Shown here: positions 28,283 through 36,104 of the stretch, one piece after another
Layout: every line of letters starts with the position of its first letter
Numbering within the stretch: position 1 is the first letter of the stretch
Assembly: GCF_004135365.1 (NCBI RefSeq)
Contig: NZ_CP035492.1
Span: 2,526,001-2,590,000 of the forward strand
Reading direction: 5' to 3'
Length of the DNA: 64,000 nt
Origin: Paenibacillus protaetiae
GTDB taxonomy: Bacteria > Bacillota > Bacilli > Paenibacillales > Paenibacillaceae
Position numbers and translations under genes: made by a program
Notes under the pieces: model-generated
The model's input: only the letters and a program-made list of their open reading frames with translations
Database searches by the model: none
Told to the model about the DNA's origin: nothing

Positions 28283-28346
28283 TCAACTACATGACTTTAT
28301 ATTTAATTCACATTATTCCGATGTGCTTTTACAAATTTAATTCATT

Positions 28347-28375
28347 TCCCACAAAGTGTCAATATCTTTCCAAAA
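28347..28375 (-). promoter_or_regulatory. Candidate metN promoter
   Basis: On the minus strand TTGACA is followed after 17 bases by TAAATT (four of six matches to TATAAT). Transcription from here would give a leader of about 120 bases containing the palindrome and the hairpin. Confidence 0.45.
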
Positions 28376-28431
28376 GGAAACTTATTAATTATACTATTCG
28401 CATAATATTACTTGTATTTGGGAGGTTTCTT

Positions 28432-29763
28432 ATGCGTACTGCAACACGCCAAATGAAACTATCGGCTTATTTGGTCGGAACCGGCATGCACGTCGCCTCG
28501 TGGAGGCTGCCGCAGGCGCTCCCCGGCGCCAGCATTGACATCGACTACTACAAAAAGCTTGCAAGAACAGCCGAGAAAGGTAAATTCGATATCGCTTTTC
28601 TAGCGGACAGTCTAGCAATTAATGAAGTCTCTCACCCGAACATTCTCAACCGCTATGAACCGATCACCCTGATCGCTGCGATGGCAGGCGCTACAGAGCG
28701 AATCGGCATTGTTGCCACGGCGTCTACCTCCTACATCGAGCCCTTCAACCTTGCCCGGCTGCTCATGTCCGTCGATCATATTAGCAAAGGCCGGGCCGGC
28801 TGGAACATTGTCACAACCCGTGATCTATCAGGCAACACTGCGAGAAATTTCGGCGCCGAAGAGCACCTTGAGCATGGATTTCGCTACCGGAGGGCGACTG
28901 AGTTTCTGGAAGTGGTACTTGGACTGTGGGACAGCTGGGAGGACGACGCTTTTATTTACGACAAGGAAAGCGGCGTGTTCTTCGATCGCAGCAAGCTTCA
29001 TCGGCTCCAGCACAAGGGGGAGTTTTTCTCGGTAGAAGGCCCTTTGAATATCGCCCGCTCCCCCCAAGGACGCCCCGTACTCGTTCAAGCCGGCGTCTCC
29101 GATTCCGGCCAGGAACTCTCATCCCGGGTTGGAGAGGTTATCTTCTCGATCAAATACGATTTCGACGATGCAAAGGCTTACTATGACGCCTTCAAAAATA
29201 AAGTGGCTGCCGCCGGACGAAACCCGGAGCAGGTCTATATTTTACAAGGCATCTCGCCCATTATCGGCTCTACGGATGAAGAAGCGAGAGAGAAGAGAAA
29301 CCAGCTGGAGTCGCTTATTCCCGAAGAAACCGGCATCGGCTTTTTGTCCGATTATTTTCACGGCTTCGCCGACCTTAGCGGCTTTTCCTTGGACGACCGG
29401 GCCAAAGATGCCGGACTAGACCGCCTCCCGATGACCAAAACCGATTACTTGAAACATCAGCCGATTATTTCCCGGATAAATCCGACGCTTCGCGAAGTAT
29501 ACTCCCTGCTCACCGGATCGTTCAGCGGCGATCATCTGGTCGGCACCCCGGAGAAGATTGCCGATACGTTAGAGCATTGGTTCCGGCACCGCGCCGCAGA
29601 CGGCTTTATGCTGATGGCGCCTTCGTTGCCGGACGGATTGGAAGATTTCGTCGATCATGTCGTCCCGATCTTACAAAAGCGGGGCTTGTTCCGTACGGAA
29701 TACGAAGGCACTACCTTAAGGGAGCATCTTGGCCTTCCGTTCCCGGTAAACCGCTACGTTTGA
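28432..29763 (+). CDS. LLM-class flavin-dependent monooxygenase (NtaA/SnaA/DszA group)
   Basis: 443 residues. The start is the ATG at 28432 (MRTATRQMKLSAYL) behind GGGAGG; an earlier in-frame ATG lies in the control region. The sequence follows the bacterial-luciferase-like subgroup of NtaA/SnaA/DszA: FDIAFLADSLA, ASTSYIEPFNLARLLMSVDH, GRAGWNIVTT, GRPVLVQAGVSDSG and VGTPEKIADTLEHWFRHRAADG. Members use FMNH2 from a separate reductase to oxygenate sulfur- or nitrogen-containing compounds. Being divergent from the met importer suggests sulfur scavenging (inference). Confidence 0.88.
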   Translation: MRTATRQMKLSAYLVGTGMHVASWRLPQALPGASIDIDYYKKLARTAEKGKFDIAFLADSLAINEVSHPNILNRYEPITLIAAMAGATERIGIVATASTSYIEPFNLARLLMSVDHISKGRAGWNIVTTRDLSGNTARNFGAEEHLEHGFRYRRATEFLEVVLGLWDSWEDDAFIYDKESGVFFDRSKLHRLQHKGEFFSVEGPLNIARSPQGRPVLVQAGVSDSGQELSSRVGEVIFSIKYDFDDAKAYYDAFKNKVAAAGRNPEQVYILQGISPIIGSTDEEAREKRNQLESLIPEETGIGFLSDYFHGFADLSGFSLDDRAKDAGLDRLPMTKTDYLKHQPIISRINPTLREVYSLLTGSFSGDHLVGTPEKIADTLEHWFRHRAADGFMLMAPSLPDGLEDFVDHVVPILQKRGLFRTEYEGTTLREHLGLPFPVNRYV

Positions 29764-29832
29764 TTCGGTGCTGCCAGCGATACATTAACGAGGAAGCCCG
29801 CGCAGCCTTTAAACATACAGAATTAGAGAAGC

Positions 29833-29864
29833 AAAAAGCCCAGGCAGCATGTCTGCTTGGGCTT
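29833..29864. terminator. Hairpin after the monooxygenase gene
   Basis: Arms 29836-29847 and 29853-29864 with one G-U pair. Five T follow on the minus strand and a weak T-run on the plus strand, so it can serve both flanking genes. 29877-30155 shows nothing else I can assign. Confidence 0.6.
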
Positions 29865-30155
29865 ACGGACTTTTGAAATCATTTATGCGGAACGAAACTG
29901 CCGCATTTCATTGCTGGATCGCTTTTCAATCTGTTTGACCTAATCCGGAAGTAAATGTACACGATGCGTGATCCAAAAAACTCGATTTATTTGCTTAGTT
30001 TTCGCGCAGCAAACTTTCTTATATCCTCGTTGCTGTCATATAAGCATTCTTTCAAAATCTCTTGGGGAAAAATTTTTCTCTTGGACATTTTCTGAATCAG
30101 AGTATTTCGGCAAGATGAACACAGTGTTTGTCTATAGCAGACAAGCTGTATTCAC

Positions 30156-31472
30156 TTATTCCAGCAACCTTATATCAGCCGCTTTTACGTGACAAGGCAA
30201 TCGTTCGTAATTCCCCATCTCTTTAATTATCGGATATATTTCCTGCAAAGCATCCTTATTCAGTCTTCCGATCGTTGAATACTTTACCATATCCTTAGAT
30301 GTCACGCCTGAAAAGGCTCTTGCAAAATGATTAGTCGGCAATACTGCTGTTATTCCTATCCCGTAGTTAGCCGCCGAAAAAGGTGTGTATTCGCCGATTA
30401 GAATTTCACCTGCGTTGTTTATATTGGTTAAAGCACGATTCTCAGTTTCTTTATCACAAACAATCATCAAATGTTCTGGTGCAAACCAATTAATAAAATC
30501 AAAAGCTTCGTCAATATTTGATGCAACAACGACTGCCCCCTTACCCTTAGAACCAAAAACACTTTTTAAGTATTGTCTCCGTTTTTCTTCGACCTCGCCA
30601 ATACATTTCCAAAGGAAAGTTTCTACTTTACGGGCAAGGTTTATAGAAGTTGTGACAAAAATAGAAGAAGAATCGGGACCATGCTCCCCTTCATTGATTA
30701 AATCATAAGCGATTTTTAACGGATCGGCAGTTTCATCTGCGAAGATTACACATTCGGTTGGACCGATGCCTAACACACTCTTTTTACCAAATGTCATTGC
30801 TACACTCATTGCCGCTGCAATTCCACCTGGTCCTGGTCCATAAATCCCATCAACTTCTGGAATGGAATTGGTCCCTTGTGCAAATCCAGCAATTATTGAT
30901 ACTCCGTTGCCGATCACAAATTGATCCGCTCCAGCAAGCTTTGCCGCCGCTACCGTTCCTTGGTCTCCAAGTCCATTTTGTAATGGGGGCATACCCACAA
31001 CGATTTTCTTAACACCTGCTGTTTTTGCCGCTACAACCAGCATTATTGCAGTAGAAATTAAGGGTCCTTTCCTTGCTGGTATCCATATGCCTACTGAATC
31101 TAGGGGAACCACCTGTTCACCGATTACTGTTCCAGGTCTAATTTGCTTTTCCCACGTTTGCGGTAACATAGCTAAATTAACATCTCGCACATTTCTAATT
31201 GCTTGTTCTAAAGCTGATCGTAATGTTGGCGACAGCGAAGATATGCATCCTTCAACATAATCATTTGAAAGAACCAGCTCATTCAAATCAACTTCATCAT
31301 ACTTCGTTGTCAAACTTCTGATTCCTTCATCGCCTTTATCGGCCACCTCATCGAAAATTGATAACACTCCATTAAGCACCTCTCTGTTGAATAGCGTTTT
31401 ATGTGTTTTGAACCGCTCTGTAAGTAATTCATTCTGTTCTGGAACCTCGAATATAATGCTTGAATTTTGCAT
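30156..31472 (-). CDS. Histidinol dehydrogenase paralogue with altered active site
   Basis: 438 residues aligning along the whole HisD family: DSVGIWIPARKGPLIST, GPTECVIFADE, GEHGPDSSS, APEHLMI and a C-terminal LPCHVKAADIRL. HisD oxidises L-histidinol to histidine with NAD and Zn. Judged from remembered E. coli HisD, catalytic Glu326/His327 are kept (E333, H334), as are Zn ligands His262 (H264) and His419 (H428), but Gln259 reads Glu261, Asp360 reads Asn369 and His367 reads Ala376. A different substrate is therefore possible. No other his gene is nearby. The gene is clearly AT-richer than its neighbours, suggesting transfer. GGAGG lies 9 bases before the ATG. It is preceded by a histidine-type attenuator. 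Confidence 0.82.
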   Translation of the reverse strand: MQNSSIIFEVPEQNELLTERFKTHKTLFNREVLNGVLSIFDEVADKGDEGIRSLTTKYDEVDLNELVLSNDYVEGCISSLSPTLRSALEQAIRNVRDVNLAMLPQTWEKQIRPGTVIGEQVVPLDSVGIWIPARKGPLISTAIMLVVAAKTAGVKKIVVGMPPLQNGLGDQGTVAAAKLAGADQFVIGNGVSIIAGFAQGTNSIPEVDGIYGPGPGGIAAAMSVAMTFGKKSVLGIGPTECVIFADETADPLKIAYDLINEGEHGPDSSSIFVTTSINLARKVETFLWKCIGEVEEKRRQYLKSVFGSKGKGAVVVASNIDEAFDFINWFAPEHLMIVCDKETENRALTNINNAGEILIGEYTPFSAANYGIGITAVLPTNHFARAFSGVTSKDMVKYSTIGRLNKDALQEIYPIIKEMGNYERLPCHVKAADIRLLE

Positions 31473-31500
31473 CTCTTTCTACCTCCATTTTTTTATAAAC

Positions 31501-31539
31501 AAAAAGAGCCACGTAGGATAAAAAATACCTACATGACTC
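31501..31539 (-). terminator. Leader terminator (attenuator) of the hisD-like gene
   Basis: Twelve base pairs (31539-31528 with 31517-31506, two G-U) around an A/T loop, followed by five T. It lies between the leader peptide and the hisD-like start, so only read-through transcripts express the gene. Confidence 0.88.
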
Positions 31540-31611
31540 TCATGCTTCAAGTCCGTAGGTATAACGCCAATAAGCGTTTGTACCTACGGAAAAATTCCGT
31601 AATACAAACGC
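31525..31611 (-). promoter_or_regulatory. Mutually exclusive leader RNA hairpins A:B, B:C and C:D
   Basis: In transcript order: A (31611-31595) pairs with B (31591-31574), outer stem GCGTTTGTA/TACAAACGC and inner TACGGAA/TTCCGTA. B (31590-31574) can instead pair with C (31567-31552), about 15 pairs. C (31562-31549) can instead pair with D (31539-31525): ATACCTAC/GTAGGTAT plus GACT/AGTC. D also forms the 5' arm of the terminator. A ribosome at the leader stop codon would mask A, favouring B:C and the terminator. A ribosome stalled at the His codons leaves A free, favouring A:B and the antiterminator C:D. Confidence 0.8.
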
Positions 31612-31665
31612 CTAACTATGATGATGGTTATAGGATTTTGTTAACACAGATATAAAACAGTTCAT
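31612..31665 (-). CDS. Histidine leader peptide, 17 residues
   Basis: MNCFISVLTKSYNHHHS, then TAG. Three consecutive CAT (His) codons are codons 14-16. AAGGGG lies 9 bases before the ATG, and the stop codon abuts the 5' arm of the first leader hairpin. The position of the His codons relative to that hairpin is what ribosome-stalling attenuation requires. It is far shorter than usual gene-finder limits. Confidence 0.78.
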   Translation of the reverse strand: MNCFISVLTKSYNHHHS

Positions 31666-31696
31666 TTTTGATATCCCCTTAACCTCACTTGGATAT

Positions 31697-31725
31697 ATTA
31701 TAAATTGCAAACCAACTATTGTAAA
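31697..31725 (-). promoter_or_regulatory. Sigma-A promoter of the attenuated hisD-like gene
   Basis: -35 TTTACA (31725-31720), exactly 17 bases, -10 TATAAT (31702-31697). The expected start is near 31690, about 25 bases before the leader-peptide ATG. Confidence 0.8.
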
Positions 31726-31762
31726 TAGTTACCATAACATCCTCATAATGCATATAATTCTA

Positions 31763-31799
31763 TTCGTCATGACAGTGCAATGATCACTATCATGACGAA
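31763..31799. repeat. Inverted repeat upstream of the hisD-like promoter
   Basis: Perfect ten-base arms TTCGTCATGA (31763-31772) and TCATGACGAA (31790-31799), with inner AGTG/CACT. There is no T-run on either side. It could be an operator or a transcript-end hairpin of the methyltransferase gene. Confidence 0.5.
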
Positions 31800-31802
31800 A
31801 GC

Positions 31803-31848
31803 AAAAACGCCGAATGAGATGTGCAATGCGAACTTGCCACATCTCATT
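31803..31848 (-). terminator. Terminator of the rRNA methyltransferase gene
   Basis: Arms 31813-31823 and 31838-31848 (AATGAGATGTG and complement); five T follow on the minus strand a few bases later. The stop codon at 31844 lies inside the 5' arm of the transcript hairpin. Confidence 0.65.
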
Positions 31849-33739
31849 TTCGAATCATCAATATGACCGACTCCACATGGCTTGTCTGCGGGAACATATC
31901 CACCGGCTGCACCCACTCTAGCCGGTAGCCGCCCTCAGTCAGCACCTTGACGTCCTTGGCAAGCGTGGACGGATTGCAGGACACGTACACAAGCTTGGAC
32001 GGCTGCGCTTTTACAATTGCTTGCAGCAGCGGCAGTTCGCAGCCTGTGCGGGGCGGGTCAACGACCACGACGTCGGGGCGCACGCCGGTTTGCACCCATT
32101 CCGGCAGCACTTGCTCGGCACGCCCCTCATAAAAGCGGGCGTTGTCCACGCCGCTCGTGCGGGCGTTATCCCGCGCATCGTGCACCGCTTCCGGGATCAG
32201 TTCGATGCCGCGGACTTCACCCGCATGAGGGGCAAGCCATAAGCCGATTGTGCCCGTGCCGCAATACGCGTCGACAACCAGCTCGTTGCCTTTGAGCGAT
32301 GCGGCTTCCTGCACGACATTGTAAAGCTTGACCGTCTGCTCCGGATTCAATTGGAAGAATGCTCTTGGCGACAACGCAAATTTAACGTTGCCCATCTGCT
32401 CGTCCAGCCGCTCTTTCCCCCACAGCAGTACCGTCTTGTCGCCAAAAATAACGGACGACTTGCCTTTATGAATATTTTGTGCCACGGTGACCACCATCGG
32501 CAGCCGCTCGCGCACCCGCTTTACAAGCAGACGGGCGTCCGGCAATCGGTCGGCTGCCGTTACAAACGTCAGTTGGACCCTGCCCGTAGTTTGAGCAACA
32601 CGCGCAACGATCGTCCGCACCGTGCCTTCGCCCGTTTTTTCATTATAAATCGGAATCTGCATGTCAGCTAAAACTGCTTTGACCTCGTCCATCACTTTGT
32701 TGATGACGGGATCCTGAACCAAGCAGCCGCTTATATCAATCAGGCGGTGAGAGTCCGCCGCGTACAGGCCCGTAATGATCTTTTGCCCTTCTTTGCCGGC
32801 TTGCAGCTGGGCTTTGTTGCGGTACGACCAAGGATCGTCCATTCCAATGATTGGACGCATCGGCAGCTGCTGCATGCCGGCGTAACGCTGGAACGATTCG
32901 CGTACGATTTCTTCCTTCGCGCGCAGCTGCGCTTCGTAACTCATATGCTGCAGCTGGCATCCCCCGCACACATCGTATACATCGCAAGGCGGCTTGCGTC
33001 GGTCGGGCGACTTTTTCTCCAGCTCCACGATGTCAGCCTCCAAGAAACCCGGGTTCACTTTGGTGACCGCCGCTTTCACCACTTCGTCCGGCAGCGCTCC
33101 TTTTATAAAAACCGCTTTGCGCTTGTAGTAGCCTACGCCTTCGCCGTTAATGCCAATCCGCTTAACCGTCACGACAATGCGGTCGCCGATGTGCAGCTCT
33201 TCCGCACTGCCGGCCGCAGCGGCAGAAGACGGCCGCCGCGAAGAAGACGAGGAAGAACCTCTCTCTGCAGCCGCTGCCGATAAATGCTGCGGCGGCTGCG
33301 CACCGGAGATACGCCCGGACGGGCGTCTGTCAGCAGAACTGCGCTGTCCTTGTTTACCGGACGGACGCTGTTCAATAGAAGAGCGCGGCGGCTGCGTACC
33401 GGAAGAGCGCGCGCTTCCCGCCGAGCCGGAATGCTTGCCGGATGGCTCGCCGCTTGCTGTTTCGCGCGCATATGGTTTTTTACCGCCGGATGGCGCGTCA
33501 TGTACCGTTTCGCGGTCAAACCGCTTCTTGCTGCCAGAAGCAGGGGTGCCTGCCGTCTCGCGACCGTACGGTTTCTTGCCGTTTGCAGACTTGAAGCCCT
33601 CCTGCGTTCTGAATGCTTGTGGCGCATTCGTGCGGGAAGGCTCCTGCGCCTTGGACGCCCGGGGCGCCCGCTCGCGGGAATCCCCGGCCTGTTTGCTTTG
33701 TATGTCAGTTCCTTTGGAGGAACGGTTATGCTCTTTCAT
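31844..33739 (-). CDS. rlmD: 23S rRNA (uracil-5-)-methyltransferase, RlmD/RumA family, with long low-complexity N-terminus
   Basis: 631 residues; the family is usually about 450. Residues 1 to about 180 are low complexity, rich in Ser, Arg, Ala, Pro and Gly, with three imperfect repeats of KK(P/R)(Y/F)xRET. Then come a TRAM RNA-binding domain (ELHIGDRIVVTVKRIGINGE onward), iron-sulfur cysteines in CDVYDVCGGCQLQ and the later SGCLVQD, the SAM motif VVDAYCGTGTIGLW, and the catalytic Cys in YVSCNPSTLAKD, ending HVESVILMIRK. It methylates uridine C5 in 23S rRNA. The tail may aid RNA or ribosome binding (inference). Single gene with its own terminator. RlmCD-type dual activity is possible. Confidence 0.88.
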   Translation of the reverse strand: MKEHNRSSKGTDIQSKQAGDSRERAPRASKAQEPSRTNAPQAFRTQEGFKSANGKKPYGRETAGTPASGSKKRFDRETVHDAPSGGKKPYARETASGEPSGKHSGSAGSARSSGTQPPRSSIEQRPSGKQGQRSSADRRPSGRISGAQPPQHLSAAAAERGSSSSSSRRPSSAAAAGSAEELHIGDRIVVTVKRIGINGEGVGYYKRKAVFIKGALPDEVVKAAVTKVNPGFLEADIVELEKKSPDRRKPPCDVYDVCGGCQLQHMSYEAQLRAKEEIVRESFQRYAGMQQLPMRPIIGMDDPWSYRNKAQLQAGKEGQKIITGLYAADSHRLIDISGCLVQDPVINKVMDEVKAVLADMQIPIYNEKTGEGTVRTIVARVAQTTGRVQLTFVTAADRLPDARLLVKRVRERLPMVVTVAQNIHKGKSSVIFGDKTVLLWGKERLDEQMGNVKFALSPRAFFQLNPEQTVKLYNVVQEAASLKGNELVVDAYCGTGTIGLWLAPHAGEVRGIELIPEAVHDARDNARTSGVDNARFYEGRAEQVLPEWVQTGVRPDVVVVDPPRTGCELPLLQAIVKAQPSKLVYVSCNPSTLAKDVKVLTEGGYRLEWVQPVDMFPQTSHVESVILMIRK

Positions 33740-34106
33740 CGGATACGATCTCCATCCTAATAGATTTCGTGTCCACTATAACACGCCCGGTGCCAATTCG
33801 CCACATGGACGACCTTAATCATGGCGGCAATAAGCGCAACTGTCTCGTGAAAAGCTGCCGGCAGCCGTCGCAAGCTTCTTAAGCATTTTCATGAATCCTC
33901 TCCCTGCGGTTGGTCAGGCAGTCGGCATGCTTATTTATTGTAGTGAAAGAGGTACCAAAGCCGTGTTTGGGTAATGTTAGGACTTATTGCGGTTTTTTCA
34001 GATTATTCGAAGCCGGGACTGCCGCTCCCGGGGAAAATGCGCTACACTGGCCGTGTAGGGTTCAGCTTGGCTTGAATCATGATCTGACATGAAGGAGTGA
34101 ACGGGA

Positions 34107-34424
34107 ATGAGCAATATCGGCGTATGGGAAAATGCCGAACCCGGCGTGAAGCGCTGCATCAAGCAGCCCGGGGAACAGTTGATGATGATGGAGGTCCATT
34201 TCGAACCTGGAGCGGAAGGGTACGAGCACAGCCATCCGCATGAGCAGATGAGCTATTGCATCAAAGGAAAAATCGCATTCCGCATCGACGGCGTCGAAAC
34301 CATTATCGCTGCAGGCGAAACGATCTCTATTCCAGGCGGCGCGAAGCATGGCGTCACAGCGCTGGAAGCTTCGGTATTGCTGGATGTTTTTACGCCATTG
34401 CGCGAGGATTTGTTGAAGCGGTAA
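34107..34424 (+). CDS. Small cupin-domain protein
   Basis: 105 residues forming one cupin barrel: GAEGYEHSHPHEQMSYCIKG (metal-binding His and Glu) and GETISIPGGAKHGVTALE. GAAGGAGTG lies before the ATG. Substrate unknown; such proteins act as metal-dependent sugar or small-molecule binding or isomerising enzymes. It is monocistronic. The upstream gap 33740-34106 shows no gene. Confidence 0.8.
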   Translation: MSNIGVWENAEPGVKRCIKQPGEQLMMMEVHFEPGAEGYEHSHPHEQMSYCIKGKIAFRIDGVETIIAAGETISIPGGAKHGVTALEASVLLDVFTPLREDLLKR

Positions 34425-34486
34425 TCGGTTCCGCTTATGCGGGTCAACGCCTAAGCGGATGAACAGCCTGACGGCCGCAAGCCCTA

Positions 34487-34519
34487 CTGCTGATGCGATT
34501 GCAACGATCGCATCAGCAG
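34487..34519. terminator. Hairpin between convergent genes
   Basis: Perfect 13-base arms (34487-34499 and 34507-34519) between the cupin gene and the convergent TolB-like gene. The T-run is short, so confidence is moderate. Confidence 0.5.
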
Positions 34520-34553
34520 GGCGTTTAAGCGGGCTTTTCAGAGAAAACCGGCT

Positions 34554-35453
34554 CTATTCAAGATCCGCCTGTTCCTTCAGCCGGTAGCTCACAAAAGCAA
34601 GCTTCCGGCTGTCCGGCGACCAGGAGTTGACGTTAATCGTCCCTTGTCCGCCAAACAGCTGCACAAGCGTCCGGTAACCGCCGCCGGAGCTGGGCATAAG
34701 ACGGATCTCGACCTGCTTGTTGGCAGGGTGATCGTTTGGCGACACATCGCCTTTTTTATACACGAGATAGGCTACCGTCTCACCGTCCGGCGATACATGA
34801 GGAAACCAGGCGTTGCTTTCGTCAAACGTCATTTGCGACTGCTCGCTGCCGTCCGCATTCATGCGCCATACCTGCATCAGCCCGCTCCGCGTCGAGTTAA
34901 ACCAAATATGGCGGCCGTCCGGCGAAAATTCCGGACCGTCATCCAGCCCTTGCGTATGGGTCAGCTGCGTCTCCACGCCGCCCGCAGCCGGAATCGTATA
35001 AATATCGTATTGCCCTTTCCGCTCCGCGCAGTAAGCCAGCGTCTTGCCGTCCGGCGACCAGCCGTGCAAATAGCTTGGCGCCATAGGCGTGATGAGCTGC
35101 GGCGCTCCGCCTTCAAGCGGCACAATATATATACGCGACTGTCCGTCCTCTTTCGTATGATGGCTGACGGCGACACGCGCCTGATCCGGCGATAAAACAT
35201 GGTCATTATTGCAGTGATCGGCATACCCCGAATCGATAGCCGCATACGTCCCCGAAGCAAGATCAAACGAATACAGCAACCCGCCGCTGTTAAAAATAAG
35301 CCGTTTCCCGTCCTTAGTCCAATTAGGCGCTTCAATCAGGCTGTCAAACTCGGCAAGCGTCTGGCGTTCGCCTGTAGCGGTATCCACTGTTTCCAGTATG
35401 CTGATGACATGGCGCTGATCCATATGATGCGGGTTTGGAAGCTTGTTCAACAT
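34554..35453 (-). CDS. TolB-like beta-propeller protein
   Basis: 299 residues with no signal peptide. Repeated PD40/TolB blades are visible: [62 protein letters not shown] and [12 protein letters not shown]. It is a cytoplasmic six-bladed propeller, perhaps a binding scaffold. It is followed in the genome by a convergent cupin gene and preceded by a NUDIX gene on the same strand. Confidence 0.82.
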   Translation of the reverse strand: MLNKLPNPHHMDQRHVISILETVDTATGERQTLAEFDSLIEAPNWTKDGKRLIFNSGGLLYSFDLASGTYAAIDSGYADHCNNDHVLSPDQARVAVSHHTKEDGQSRIYIVPLEGGAPQLITPMAPSYLHGWSPDGKTLAYCAERKGQYDIYTIPAAGGVETQLTHTQGLDDGPEFSPDGRHIWFNSTRSGLMQVWRMNADGSEQSQMTFDESNAWFPHVSPDGETVAYLVYKKGDVSPNDHPANKQVEIRLMPSSGGGYRTLVQLFGGQGTINVNSWSPDSRKLAFVSYRLKEQADLE

Positions 35454-35504
35454 TGCAGTTCCACCATCCTGTCTGATTTTTTCAAGAAAAACTGCTGCTT
35501 GTCT

Positions 35505-35924
35505 TTACTGCTTGTCCGATTCCAATTGCTGCTGCAGCTCCGGCTCCAGCTTCAGCTTCTCTACGAACGGCACATCCGCCGGGGCAAAATGAAACAAACC
35601 CAGCTCCCCGCGTGTAATCCAGCGGCAGTCGTCATGGTCAGCCAGCTTCATATCGCCGCCTCCATATACCGCTTTGTAAGCAATCAGGCGAATCGCGGCC
35701 GCCTCATAACGATGCTCATTAACGCCAAAATAAACGTAAGGGCGGATTCGAATGCTCATTTCCTCCTGCAGCTCCCGTACAAGGCAGCTTTCAGCCGTTT
35801 CGCCCGGTTCGAGCTTGCCGCCCGGAAATTCCCACAAGCCCTCCTGCGATTTCCCCTGCTTCCTCCGGGCAATCAGAAGCCGGCCATCTCCGTCTTCAAT
35901 AATAGCCGCCGCTACTTCGATCAT
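35505..35924 (-). CDS. NUDIX hydrolase, MutT-like
   Basis: About 139 residues. The Nudix box reads GGKLEPGETAESCLVREL then QEEMSI, matching the family except that the usual Gly near the end is Ser. The preceding RLLIARRKQGKSQEGLWEFP is typical of 8-oxo-dGTP diphosphatases. The ATG at 35924 is preferred to a GTG nine bases earlier because AGGATG precedes it at normal spacing. It would sanitise oxidised nucleotides. Confidence 0.82.
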   Translation of the reverse strand: MIEVAAAIIEDGDGRLLIARRKQGKSQEGLWEFPGGKLEPGETAESCLVRELQEEMSIRIRPYVYFGVNEHRYEAAAIRLIAYKAVYGGGDMKLADHDDCRWITRGELGLFHFAPADVPFVEKLKLEPELQQQLESDKQ

Positions 35925-36052
35925 TCCTGTCACATCCTAACCGGGTGTGCAGCTTGTCCCGGAATTGATTACGTTTCCATTATACATAAGTTTACAGCTT
36001 GTAGAACGGCATTCCGTATATTGTTCCTGTTATCATTTCGGGCGGCTGTAGC

Positions 36053-36088
36053 AAAAAGGAACCCCGCTAGAGACGGAGGTTCCTTTTT
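36053..36088. terminator. Strong terminator after the LPMO gene
   Basis: Arms 36053-36063 and 36078-36088 (AAAAAGGAACC and complement) with flanking A and T runs. It acts on the minus-strand LPMO transcript, which ends 17 bases before it. Confidence 0.85.
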
Positions 36089-36104
36089 TTGTTATATCAC
36101 CATT

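Noticed and set aside
28200-28320. SAM-I or T-box riboswitch ahead of metN
   Set aside because: Neither the S-box core sequences nor the T-box bulge sequence could be found on the transcribed strand, although a terminator-type hairpin is present.
31501-31690. T-box or purine-type riboswitch ahead of the hisD-like gene
   Set aside because: No T-box or purine aptamer core is visible, whereas a His-codon leader peptide and a coherent set of alternative hairpins explain the leader.
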